Shown: piece by piece, positions 1-8,542 of the stretch | Position numbering within the stretch: position 1 is the stretch's first letter | Layout of the letters: each line of letters opens with the position of its first letter | Assembly (NCBI GenBank): GCA_002376715.1 | Contig: DFOK01000022.1 | Location: forward strand, 1-30,216 | Length of the DNA stretch: 30,216 nucleotides | Reading direction: 5' to 3' | From: Bacteroidales bacterium UBA3543 | Lineage (GTDB): Bacteria > Bacteroidota > Bacteroidia > Bacteroidales > UBA932 | The notes under the pieces: model-generated | What the model was told of the DNA's origin: nothing | The model's database searches: none | Seen by the model: only the letters and a program-made list of their open reading frames with translations | Made by a program: the position numbers and the translations under genes

Positions 1-56
<56 letters not shown>

Positions 57-65
57 CAAAGAAAG

Positions 66-95
66 AAAAGCGCTGATTCTATGATCAGCGCTTTT
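66..95 (+). terminator. Rho-independent terminator after tRNA-fMet
   Basis: A perfect 12-bp inverted repeat, AAAAGCGCTGAT (66-77) with ATCAGCGCTTTT (84-95), encloses a 6-nt loop. The 3' arm ends in TTTT and is followed by GTTATTT. It lies 9 bp beyond the tRNA and is placed to end the tRNA transcript. The A-run on the other side could let it act in both directions. Confidence 0.85.
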
Positions 96-121
96 GTTAT
101 TTCAAGGGAATTTTATTTTAA

Positions 122-143
122 AAGTGTATATGAAGTGTATATG
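122..143 (+). repeat. Perfect 11-bp tandem duplication upstream of TlpA-like gene
   Basis: AAGTGTATATG occurs twice head to tail (122-132 and 133-143), 19 bp before the ATG of the TlpA-like lipoprotein gene. It lies in the probable promoter or leader. It may be a pair of regulator sites one helical turn apart or a chance microduplication. Confidence 0.8.
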
Positions 144-162
144 ATCTATAATCACTCTCACC

Positions 163-1350
163 ATGAAAAAACATCTCCTTATTATCACCTTGATTTCACT
201 TATAGCATTAACTCTCTTTTCCTGTAAGGAGCCGACCCGCGATTTTCGGGTTGAATTTGATCTCAAAGGAATCGTTTCAGACCAGGCATCCATTACTGTT
301 TTCGGCCTGCGTGACTCTGTCCAACTCAATCTGTACGATCCCGCTAAACCTTTCATTCCTGTGATAGATGGGAAAATCATCGTTTCGGGTACAACATTGC
401 AAGATGTTGTACTACGCATAAGCTTGTCCCAAGATCGCCAATTCTACAAGTATGTTGATAGGGGATATTTTCCCAACAAGGCCTCTTCTCTATGGTGCAT
501 TCTGGGTCCGGGAACAAACTTGAAAGGAAGCGCAGACTTGGGCGGTAAAAATTTTGTGGACTTTTACCCAACCGGAGATAAGGAAAATAGATTATTTTCC
601 GAGTTTACAAGCAAATATATGCCTATACAGAGCCGAATCGGAGATATCGCTGTACAGATGGCTATTGATACTTCTCTCACTGAAACAGAACGAAATAAAC
701 TTATTAATGAATCAGATTCACTGGAAATTCAGAGTGACCGGCTTCGCAGGGAGTTAATCGAAAATAATCCTTCATCCATCGCAGCACTGTGGTTGATGGA
801 AGATATGCTTGTTCGTTCGCAGATAGAGCCGGCGGATCTTGAGCCGCTTTTGGCAAAAGTGGATCCCAAGTACTACGAAAATTATTTTTACATAAGTGTC
901 TCAGATAGGGTTGAGGGTGCCAGATTGGCCGCTGTTGGTGCTCCATGTCCGATAATTGAAGGAATAGATGTACACGGAAATCCCTTCAATCTCCAGGAGC
1001 TTCGAGGCAAATATGTAATCATAGATTTCTGGGGAACGTGGTGCAGTGCTTGCCTTTCCGGAATGCCAGCGATGCGAGAGTTCCAGAAAGCAAATGCCGA
1101 CAAACTTACTCTGATCGGTATTGCGAATGATAAAGAAATAGAGAAAGTTATCTCCTGCATGGAAAAACATCAGATGGAGTGGACTAATCTCTTACAAATG
1201 CAAGGAAACACCGATTATGTTGCGAAATTTAATGTCCAGGGCTTCCCAACCAAAATATTGATTGATCCAAATGGTGCCATCGTTTACCGTGACAGCGGAG
1301 AGAGCGAAGAATTTTATCTGGAAGTCGACAAGATAATCAATACAAAATAA
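163..1350 (+). CDS. TlpA-like thioredoxin lipoprotein
   Basis: Predicted periplasm-facing thiol-disulfide oxidoreductase of the TlpA/ResA type, 395 residues. A lipoprotein signal peptide ends in a lipobox LFSC with Cys21. Residues about 25-250 are a region I cannot assign; this place in Bacteroidetes TlpA-like lipoproteins is often a DUF4369-type or linker domain. Residues about 255-395 form a thioredoxin fold with the active-site motif WGTWCSAC (Cys294 and Cys297) and the cis-proline segment GFPT (Pro362). The ATG at 163 is the only start that gives a complete signal peptide. The gene stands alone on the plus strand and converges on the SusCD-linked operon, sharing a terminator region with it. 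This suggests, without proving, a redox role connected with that locus. The family assignment is firm; the substrate is unknown. Confidence 0.88.
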   Translation: MKKHLLIITLISLIALTLFSCKEPTRDFRVEFDLKGIVSDQASITVFGLRDSVQLNLYDPAKPFIPVIDGKIIVSGTTLQDVVLRISLSQDRQFYKYVDRGYFPNKASSLWCILGPGTNLKGSADLGGKNFVDFYPTGDKENRLFSEFTSKYMPIQSRIGDIAVQMAIDTSLTETERNKLINESDSLEIQSDRLRRELIENNPSSIAALWLMEDMLVRSQIEPADLEPLLAKVDPKYYENYFYISVSDRVEGARLAAVGAPCPIIEGIDVHGNPFNLQELRGKYVIIDFWGTWCSACLSGMPAMREFQKANADKLTLIGIANDKEIEKVISCMEKHQMEWTNLLQMQGNTDYVAKFNVQGFPTKILIDPNGAIVYRDSGESEEFYLEVDKIINTK

Positions 1351-1354
1351 TGAA

Positions 1355-1382
1355 GAAGAGCCGGTTTTTTCCGGCCCTTTTT
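1355..1382. terminator. Hairpin terminator between convergent genes
   Basis: GCCGG (1360-1364) and CCGGC (1371-1375) pair around a TTTTTT loop. On the plus strand the hairpin is followed by CCTTTTT, a good Rho-independent terminator for the TlpA-like gene. It lies 13 bp past the end of the convergent minus-strand gene. On that strand the following bases are less T-rich, so termination in that direction is less certain. Confidence 0.75.
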
Positions 1383-1395
1383 CATTTGTTCGTTT

Positions 1396-3345
1396 CTATT
1401 GTCGTACCATTACCTTGAATTCCCGCTTCTGTGGAGGAAGGCATATCTTATCATCGCAACTCTGCCACGATATGGTGCAGGTTACAGGACCGGATATACC
1501 GCCATCGACTGGAATGGAAATGGTAAAATCATTCTCATACACACTGTTGCCTCTATTACCTAAGGGACGAGAAGGTGGAGTAATCAGTTCTCCGATAAAG
1601 ATACCTGCAGGCGCAGAAGTCTCCACAGAGAGGGGAGTAAATGGATCCTTAGAAGAAACTTCCTTATATAGGCGGAAGCCTTGATAAAGCGAAAAGGAAA
1701 GTTCAATGTAGCCTCCTTTGTTCTCAGACACCCATTTTGCAGCTATACTGACAGGATCCTCATAGGTGGGGGTGGATAGAAAAGAAGTCTGTTCTTCCTG
1801 CTGCCGCTCAGCCTCAGCATTGCGTCGGATACGTGCATAAGCATCATTTCCAGGTAATGAGGAAGGACCGGAGATCATGAATACCCACCCGCCTGACTCT
1901 GTGAAAAACATTTTCTTACGATACTTTTTGTACCAGGCGCGCCATTCCTTTGCTGTCTCAAAATCGCACAATGTGTAGCGGTCAAGAATGCGTTTTGCAC
2001 GTTCAATATCATCCCCTTTTTCTAAGCAGGATATAGCCATATCCAACAATTTGACATCGTGATTATCAATCCCCCAAGCCTTGCAATCTTCATCTATTGA
2101 TAATACGTAAGATCCTTCACCACCATAAAAATAAGGCAGGTTCTCATCGTAATAAGGTAGATATTTCTCCAAATCACTTCCGCACGCAGTAAAAGCCTCC
2201 TTCAAATAGCGTTTTAGGTACTCCTCAAGCGTCATAGGAGTCTGCGGTACAAAATTCAGATAATATTGTTCCGTCTGGTTTAGCTGGTGGCCTTTACGTT
2301 GCTTTTCACGAGCAGAAGCTTGCATCTTCAGACCCTCCTCATTGGCTTCTAATGTCCATGTCACTCGTTCTTCGTATGGTGGCATCGTAGCCAGATATTT
2401 ACATTCCTTGATGTACTCGCGGGTTGCAATCCGATCATTGTGTTTGCGTACGAGCATCTTTTCCCCATTAAAGTTGGAAATATAAACTACAGCGTTGGCG
2501 AAGACCTGTTTCGCCTCCTCGGTCATATTGTTGGGAGCTGCAGCAAATCCCCAATGGAGAAAATTTCCATGCCTTCCGATCGCCACAGCGTCAATAGACT
2601 TGGCACAGACACCGCTTGAGATGTATTCTGAATCCTCATTTTCTACGTATCCCCAGGGGCGGGCGACCATCCCGATGGGGGTGCTACGGTCATCCATATA
2701 ACCCTTTTGCTGGACACGCCACATCTTAGTGGAATCAGGCAGGTTACCGGTAAAATAGGTGTAATAAAATGCGTCATCAGGTGTAGGCTCCATTCTTGTT
2801 GTCATCGATACCGTGAAGGGGCCGTGAAATATGGGATGATCCTCCACCCAATTGTGGGCATCGGCATCCAGACAGAGACAATACCAGTCATTCTTAGATC
2901 CGATTGCTCGTGTTATTACCTCGCTCATCGAAGCGATAGTAATTGCTGCGCGGTTGAAATCATACGGAAGCATCCTTGCCCTGTTGTAAACTTGATTCCC
3001 ATTTATGTCGTAACCACGAAACGCCTGTTCTATCACAGGGATATGGCCGTCAAAGATAGTCACATCAAAGGTATCTGACATTTCCGGCGCATAATTCTTA
3101 CCGCGAATCACTTCAACTACCGTAAATTTCGATTTTAGAAATGTTTCGAAAGAAGCCATACGTTCTAGAATCGAATTTTCACTTTCTTCAGCACTATGAG
3201 TTCTACCACCCATTGTTTCAACGTCGGGTTGGCCTCCCACGTAAAGCACTTTGAGATCAGCCAATCCCTCCGAATTTAGTTGTCCTCTCTGGGAGCAGGA
3301 GACAATCGTAATAACGGTTAGAAACAATATAAGATACTTTCTCAT
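1396..3345 (-). CDS. Lipoprotein: ThuA-like N-terminal half, DsbD-alpha-like C-terminus
   Basis: 649-residue predicted lipoprotein. The signal peptide ends in IVSC (Cys17). Residues about 30-290 begin with a Rossmann-like strand (LKVLYVGG) and include a GRHGNFLHWGF segment followed by a helix; this resembles the ThuA-like/class I amidotransferase-like fold, a judgement from pattern only. The middle third is helix-rich and unassigned. The last 115 or so residues look like the DsbD N-terminal (DsbD-alpha) domain: a beta-rich stretch ending in SCDDKICLPP, with Cys630 and Cys635 as the redox pair. No DsbD transmembrane or C-terminal thioredoxin domain is present. The gene follows susD by 11 bp, so it is probably the last gene of the sigma-regulated operon. 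It may pass or receive electrons in the envelope. The DsbD-alpha call is good; the ThuA call is tentative. Confidence 0.8.
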   Translation of the reverse strand: MRKYLILFLTVITIVSCSQRGQLNSEGLADLKVLYVGGQPDVETMGGRTHSAEESENSILERMASFETFLKSKFTVVEVIRGKNYAPEMSDTFDVTIFDGHIPVIEQAFRGYDINGNQVYNRARMLPYDFNRAAITIASMSEVITRAIGSKNDWYCLCLDADAHNWVEDHPIFHGPFTVSMTTRMEPTPDDAFYYTYFTGNLPDSTKMWRVQQKGYMDDRSTPIGMVARPWGYVENEDSEYISSGVCAKSIDAVAIGRHGNFLHWGFAAAPNNMTEEAKQVFANAVVYISNFNGEKMLVRKHNDRIATREYIKECKYLATMPPYEERVTWTLEANEEGLKMQASAREKQRKGHQLNQTEQYYLNFVPQTPMTLEEYLKRYLKEAFTACGSDLEKYLPYYDENLPYFYGGEGSYVLSIDEDCKAWGIDNHDVKLLDMAISCLEKGDDIERAKRILDRYTLCDFETAKEWRAWYKKYRKKMFFTESGGWVFMISGPSSLPGNDAYARIRRNAEAERQQEEQTSFLSTPTYEDPVSIAAKWVSENKGGYIELSFSLYQGFRLYKEVSSKDPFTPLSVETSAPAGIFIGELITPPSRPLGNRGNSVYENDFTISIPVDGGISGPVTCTISWQSCDDKICLPPQKREFKVMVRQ

Positions 3346-3356
3346 AATATTGCTGT

Positions 3357-4925
3357 TTAGTAGGTGTTCTGTTGGATGACACCCTTCGATTTGTTGATCT
3401 CGTCTTCGCTGATCGGTAATGCATAATGACGGGAATTGGGTGCGAGTACATAGGATTTAGGAGTTTCGCCAGTCTGGATCGTGGTTTCGTTATAGGGATA
3501 AAATGTACGTGTTACTGTCACTTGATTGGCAGGGTCATTAGCATTGAGGCGTTTCAGGTCATACCAGCGCATAGTGAAGGCCATCTCCCGGCGTCGCTCT
3601 TGCAGTACCTTTTTGAGTGCATCAGCTTGCGAAGAAGCTGTAAGGTCAACATATACTGCTGATACGATACGATTGCGACGCACATTATTCACATACTTCA
3701 TAGCATCTGCTATATTGCCGTTTCGGGCAGCACATTCTGCTATAATCAGATTCATTTCAGCTGTTGTAGGACCCGATATGACTGTGTCAAAGAAGAATTG
3801 ACAGTAGCCTGGCTGACGTCCCCTAGTCGTCTTTTCGCAATAGCGAAGTCCGAAATCAGGTAGCACATAGTAATAATATCGTAGGTCATTATTAGGGTCT
3901 TCTCCAGGCACATCGGTGCGATATGTATCTAGAAGATCCTTGCTTGGAATGTACCACCATGAGCCATAATAGCAGGCACGCATGTAAAGCATCTCGCTCC
4001 ATTCGGCAAAAAGTACACGAGTAGCGTCACTGGACATCTGAGGATAAGTATATGGATAATGAACCGTAACTACCTCCTGTTCAGATGTGCCTTGATTGAT
4101 GGTATACATATCGACGTAGCTGTGTCTGGACATTTCTGCAGGATCATTATAGTTTTTTAAGACATTGTATTCCCTGAGCACTTCTTCAGCATACTTCCGT
4201 GCCTTGTCATAATCAGCACGATAAAGGTAGTAACGGGCAGCGAATGCCTTAACTGAGGCTGTAGTAGCACGCCAGTTTTGGTTGCGACCCTCACTATTCT
4301 TAAATGATTTGGTTACTTTTAGTCCTTCCTGCAGGTCAGCCTCAATGAAATCCCAGGTTTCCTTAAGTGTTGCGCGGGCTACAGATTCTTCAAAAGAGGT
4401 GCTCTGCTTAAGCGTAATGCCCAGTTCGTCACCATTAGATCCCGTATAATAAAGTGAGTGAGCCAAAGCAATCTGAAAATAACAGTAAGCTCGTAAGAAA
4501 TGAGCCTCCGCTTTCAGGTTGGCTTTGAATGATTCATCTCCTTCCACGTCGTCGATATTGTTGATTACTAGGTTGGCGTAGTAGGCTTTCCCATATTCTT
4601 TTCCCCAAGTATGGTAACGTGTATCCACATTGTTCTTATCGTTCCACAGACCATACACCAGTTGATATATACTATAACCGCTACTCATAGCATCATTGAT
4701 GTCTGTGCGTATATCATAATCATCACTAGCCAACATAATGTCCGGGTTTTCCTGATAGAAGCCGGCATAACGGGCGAGGACCATGTCAAGCTGCTCTGCA
4801 GTCTGGATGGTTTTTCGGGTACTCTTGGATGGATCTACCTCTAAAAAATCGTCAATTAAGGTGCAACCGTTCAAGCAAAGGAAAGCGAGGCAGATAAACA
4901 CTATTTTATATTGATTCAGTTTCAT
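3357..4925 (-). CDS. SusD/RagB-family outer-membrane lipoprotein
   Basis: Surface lipoprotein of the SusD/RagB family, 522 residues, a usual length. It is expected to cap the SusC barrel and capture ligand at the cell surface. The signal peptide ends in LNGC (Cys21), followed by IDDFLEVDPS, the typical SusD opening (EVxP). The interior is helical and TPR-like. The C-terminal third has the family's closing pattern: an RRNRI segment, then LQERRREMAFTMRWYDLKR, then SRHYALPISEDEINKSKG. It starts 13 bp after susC and lies 11 bp before the ThuA/DsbD-alpha lipoprotein gene, so all three are likely co-transcribed. No carbohydrate-active enzyme is visible nearby, so the ligand cannot be inferred as a glycan. 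Confidence 0.95.
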   Translation of the reverse strand: MKLNQYKIVFICLAFLCLNGCTLIDDFLEVDPSKSTRKTIQTAEQLDMVLARYAGFYQENPDIMLASDDYDIRTDINDAMSSGYSIYQLVYGLWNDKNNVDTRYHTWGKEYGKAYYANLVINNIDDVEGDESFKANLKAEAHFLRAYCYFQIALAHSLYYTGSNGDELGITLKQSTSFEESVARATLKETWDFIEADLQEGLKVTKSFKNSEGRNQNWRATTASVKAFAARYYLYRADYDKARKYAEEVLREYNVLKNYNDPAEMSRHSYVDMYTINQGTSEQEVVTVHYPYTYPQMSSDATRVLFAEWSEMLYMRACYYGSWWYIPSKDLLDTYRTDVPGEDPNNDLRYYYYVLPDFGLRYCEKTTRGRQPGYCQFFFDTVISGPTTAEMNLIIAECAARNGNIADAMKYVNNVRRNRIVSAVYVDLTASSQADALKKVLQERRREMAFTMRWYDLKRLNANDPANQVTVTRTFYPYNETTIQTGETPKSYVLAPNSRHYALPISEDEINKSKGVIQQNTY

Positions 4926-4938
4926 AGTCGTATTCGTT

Positions 4939-7900
4939 TTAGAAATTACATTTTATGCCGAACATATATGCGGACTGGAGTGGTGCGCTTCCGCGTTTAA
5001 ACTCCGGATCTTCATGCCATTTATTGAAATAAATGTTCAGCGGATTATTGGCTTGGAAGAATACTTTTAGGCTATTTATACCCAGCCATGAAGTTGCAGA
5101 TTTAGGCAAGTTGTAGGCAAGATCGATTTCCTGAATCCTGATGAATGAAGCATTCTCCGTAAGGTAAGAGACATAGCCCCAGAAACGATCCCAGAAGTAG
5201 AGGCGGGTCTCATTATCTTTCAAAGGAAGATGTATTCGCTCATCAGGGTTGCAATCTATGATTTCGCTGTATTTGGCATTTGGTATTGCACGTCCGGTGA
5301 GTCCGGGATAGTTGAAAGACTCGCGACGGAAAACATGACCAAACTTGCCTGTGAGTATCAAAGAGATGTCAAAGTCATAGACTTTCAATGAAGTAGAAAA
5401 AGCGATATTGACAGGTGCAACAGTTGTACCCATGTCGTAAGAGATGTTCATTGCATCCCCGGATGGCCATCTAGCGAAGGTTTGTTGAACCCCATCCTTG
5501 CCAATAAGCGTAGGCTGCCAGTCTGGTGCCGATTCAGTTCCTTGGTTTATTATACCGCCATATTTATAGCTCCACATGGTGTTCATGTCATAACCTTCCA
5601 TCCACGCATAGGAGCCGCCACTATACACAAGCTGATACGCGTAAGATGGATAATAATCCAGCGAAGTGATCCTGTTCCGGTTCCATGCGAACATCAAGGA
5701 GCCTTCCCATACGATATCTCTGTTTACAGGAATCGTAGAGCCGATCTCGAATTCGATGCCAAAGTTGTCAATTTCACCACTATTCATCTTCATTGAAGAG
5801 GTTCCTTGCACTGCCGGTAGAGACACGGAGGCGATCAAGTCTAGTGAATGTTTCTGGTAGATATCAATTTTTCCGTTTAGACGGTTGTTGAGGGCAGAGA
5901 AGTCTACTCCGATGTCGAAAGTTCTGGTACGCTCCCAACGCAGAGTAGGGTTGCCATAACTGGCCATTGTTGCCGTATACTCATTAGTCAGTACGCTAGG
6001 GTTTGCACTTGGATTAATCAATGGCTTAAAAGTCGTACTCTTATCAACATTACCGTTGTAACCGAACGTGGCGCGGACTGTCAGTAGATCCAGCCATGTT
6101 ATATCTTGCATAAAGTCCTCTTTACCAAGTTGCCAGCTACCGCCGACAGACCAAAATGGAGCATATCGATATTTTGGATCGTCAGTGATGAGGTTGGATG
6201 CATCTGTACGGAAACTGCCTGAAAGCGTATATTTTCTGTTGTATGTATAAGAGGCATTGGCAAACGCAGAGAAATAGCGATCTGTCGTATAAGAGAAAGA
6301 GTTAGTATAGGCGAACGTCTGCGATGAACCTTGCCAGTTATCTATCCTGCGAGTTCCGCTTCCACCCACGCCGTTGGGGAAGGTTCCTACAGAAAGAGAT
6401 TTGTCATCATACCCATAAGTACGGGGATGTCCAAAGCTCTGATAAATATTGTCAATGGTTTCAAAACCTGCAATGGCGGCAACGTCATGCTTACCGGCAA
6501 AGGAGCGGTTGAAGTTGATTTGGCCACGGAGTGTCAGCACATCCATAAGGTATGTGCTTTGGTCAAGGAACCCGCCGGTAGGCAGATTAAACGTGACCTT
6601 ATTTGTTTTTTTGTCCCAGCTGGAAGCTGTATTTACCGTGCTACGGACCAAATATGTCTGTTCGGTGTAATAGTTGTGTGTCCTGCCCTGTATCATTTCA
6701 TATTGAGCCTTAGCATCAAGTGATAGGCCTTCAATAATCTTGAAAGTCAGACCTGTCTGTAAGCGTGCCAATGTGTTAGATGAAGTAAGTTCACGGCCGT
6801 ACAGATCTTCAACCGGATTCATTGTCCAATCCGAATAAGGGAAGTTCTCTGTAGGTACATGGCGCTTAAGGTAATTAAGTGAAATGCCACCACTATACCT
6901 AATATAGTCACCGTTACTGTCTACCAACATTTCATAAGGCGAGAGCCCAGGAAGACCAGAATTGCTATTGTTAGATTTTGTGTAGTTGTAAGTTCCATTT
7001 ACGTGCAAGTCCAGCCATTTGAAAAGAGTGGTCCTATTGCGGAAACTGACCATGTATTTTTTGTCCATGTTCCGCTTGTAAATTTTTTCTTGATCTTCAT
7101 ATAGCAGTGAGAGATTGGTCTGACTTCGAGCTGTCGCAATTGAGATATTTGCGTTCTGTTGGAATGTGGAGGCATTTTGAAGAAAATATTTCCGAAGTTG
7201 AGAGCTATTATCCAATTTACGGTAAGTATCAATAATAGATAATGCCTCTGACTGAGATATATGGCCCAAACGTGCCTCATTCAATAGGTCGTAAACCACG
7301 CTCTTTCCTCCGGAATAAGATGATTCTGCAGGGTACCATAGTGGTGCGTCCCAACGATTGAAGTTGTTTACTTCATAATCAATTACATCATTAGAGGATG
7401 CTCGTGATAGCGTATACTCTAGATTCAGTTTCGGGGATATCTTATAAAATCCCGAGTAATCAACGGTCACACTTGCCCTTCCTTCCGGTGCTTTTTGAGC
7501 ATTCTTTGTGGTAATAACGATTACACCGTTAGCTGAGCGGGCACCCCAAATGGAAGCTGCTGCGGCATCTTTTAGGATGGTTACACTTTCTACATCGTTC
7601 GGATTTAGATCCGATAAGGAGGAGGAGACAGCAAAGCCATCCACAACAACCAAAGGAGTAGCATTGCTGGAGAATGTGGAGGTTCCACGGATTGAGAATC
7701 TTGGGTTACCATAGATGTCGGTTGTGTAGGCGATACCGGGAGCAGCCCCTACTAGACGGGTGGCTATATTGCTGGAAGCCTTACCGAGCTGCGTTTTTGC
7801 TACTATATCATACGAACCGGTAGCCCTTTCTTTAGATAGCGTTTGATAACCGGTGACTACCACTTCGTCAAGCAGTACGCGGTCAAAGTTCATTTGGACA

Positions 7901-8472
7901 TCGAGTCGCGCACGGCCGTTCAATCGTTCAGTCACAGTTTGCATACTAAACGAACTTATTTCCAATATAGCAGTGGCAGGATTTCTGATTTCGATAGCGT
8001 AATTTCCATCAAAGTCCGTAGTTGCATAGGTTTTGTCGGACAAGTTCTGTACGGCAGCCCCTACCAGTGGTTCACCATCTTGGTCTGTGATCCTGCCCCG
8101 GACAATCAAAGCCCTATCATTCTGTTGAACAGTGGTACTGATAGCAGGAGATAGCGCGATTTGTTTGTCAATAATTTCCCAGACGATTCCCGTACCTGCA
8201 AAGGTCTTACTAAGGACGATTTCAATGTTTTCGCCTTCCGACTGGACAGATACTCGCTGTTGTATATCAATAAGCGAGTTGTTGTAAACGAATTTGTACC
8301 CTGACTGATTATGGATTTCGTTGATTACCGTAATCAGCGGAGTGTTTTGATAGTTCAGCCTAATATCCTGTGCCTTGGCTATCGTTGGCAACAGCAACAG
8401 CAGCAGCAATATGGCTGAATACATGCTTTTCTGAAGAAAACATGCTGTCAATTTTTTAGGTTTGTTCATCAT
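4939..8472 (-). CDS. SusC/RagA-family TonB-dependent transporter with STN domain
   Basis: Outer-membrane TonB-linked importer, 1177 residues. The signal peptide is cleaved near AKA|QD (after residue 34). An STN (secretin and TonB N-terminus) domain covers about 40-110, which marks it as a transducing receptor able to signal to a FecR partner. A carboxypeptidase-regulatory-like domain (about 120-205, with DGEPLVGAAV and TDFDGNYAI) follows. The plug (about 207-325) includes SIRGTSTFSSNATPLVVVDG and ends WGARSANGVIVITTK. The rest is the 22-strand barrel, ending in Phe as outer-membrane proteins do. Two ATG codons lie in a row (8470-8472 and 8467-8469); either could start. susD follows by 13 bp and fecR precedes by 70 bp, with a 30-bp palindrome in that gap. 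Substrate unknown. Confidence 0.97.
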   Translation of the reverse strand: MMNKPKKLTACFLQKSMYSAILLLLLLLPTIAKAQDIRLNYQNTPLITVINEIHNQSGYKFVYNNSLIDIQQRVSVQSEGENIEIVLSKTFAGTGIVWEIIDKQIALSPAISTTVQQNDRALIVRGRITDQDGEPLVGAAVQNLSDKTYATTDFDGNYAIEIRNPATAILEISSFSMQTVTERLNGRARLDVQMNFDRVLLDEVVVTGYQTLSKERATGSYDIVAKTQLGKASSNIATRLVGAAPGIAYTTDIYGNPRFSIRGTSTFSSNATPLVVVDGFAVSSSLSDLNPNDVESVTILKDAAAASIWGARSANGVIVITTKNAQKAPEGRASVTVDYSGFYKISPKLNLEYTLSRASSNDVIDYEVNNFNRWDAPLWYPAESSYSGGKSVVYDLLNEARLGHISQSEALSIIDTYRKLDNSSQLRKYFLQNASTFQQNANISIATARSQTNLSLLYEDQEKIYKRNMDKKYMVSFRNRTTLFKWLDLHVNGTYNYTKSNNSNSGLPGLSPYEMLVDSNGDYIRYSGGISLNYLKRHVPTENFPYSDWTMNPVEDLYGRELTSSNTLARLQTGLTFKIIEGLSLDAKAQYEMIQGRTHNYYTEQTYLVRSTVNTASSWDKKTNKVTFNLPTGGFLDQSTYLMDVLTLRGQINFNRSFAGKHDVAAIAGFETIDNIYQSFGHPRTYGYDDKSLSVGTFPNGVGGSGTRRIDNWQGSSQTFAYTNSFSYTTDRYFSAFANASYTYNRKYTLSGSFRTDASNLITDDPKYRYAPFWSVGGSWQLGKEDFMQDITWLDLLTVRATFGYNGNVDKSTTFKPLINPSANPSVLTNEYTATMASYGNPTLRWERTRTFDIGVDFSALNNRLNGKIDIYQKHSLDLIASVSLPAVQGTSSMKMNSGEIDNFGIEFEIGSTIPVNRDIVWEGSLMFAWNRNRITSLDYYPSYAYQLVYSGGSYAWMEGYDMNTMWSYKYGGIINQGTESAPDWQPTLIGKDGVQQTFARWPSGDAMNISYDMGTTVAPVNIAFSTSLKVYDFDISLILTGKFGHVFRRESFNYPGLTGRAIPNAKYSEIIDCNPDERIHLPLKDNETRLYFWDRFWGYVSYLTENASFIRIQEIDLAYNLPKSATSWLGINSLKVFFQANNPLNIYFNKWHEDPEFKRGSAPLQSAYMFGIKCNF

Positions 8473-8489
8473 AATTTAGAGATTATTTA

Positions 8490-8519
8490 TAACCCATATA
8501 CACATGTGCATATGGGTTA
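8490..8519. promoter_or_regulatory. 30-bp near-perfect palindrome between fecR and susC
   Basis: The 10-base arms TAACCCATAT (8490-8499) and ATATGGGTTA (8510-8519) are exact reverse complements. They enclose the palindrome CACATGTG (8501-8508), with only the A8500/C8509 pair mismatched. It sits in the 70-bp gap between the fecR stop and the susC start. No T-run follows on the minus strand, so it is not a standard terminator. It could be an operator for a dimeric regulator, or an RNA hairpin that tunes susC expression relative to fecR or protects the mRNA. Confidence 0.8.
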
Positions 8520-8542
8520 CCCTCATTCAAACCGATAATATT

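Noticed and set aside
8490..8519. Terminator after fecR
   Set aside because: The stem is strong but no T-run follows on the minus strand, and susC needs transcription from upstream or from a promoter not seen here.
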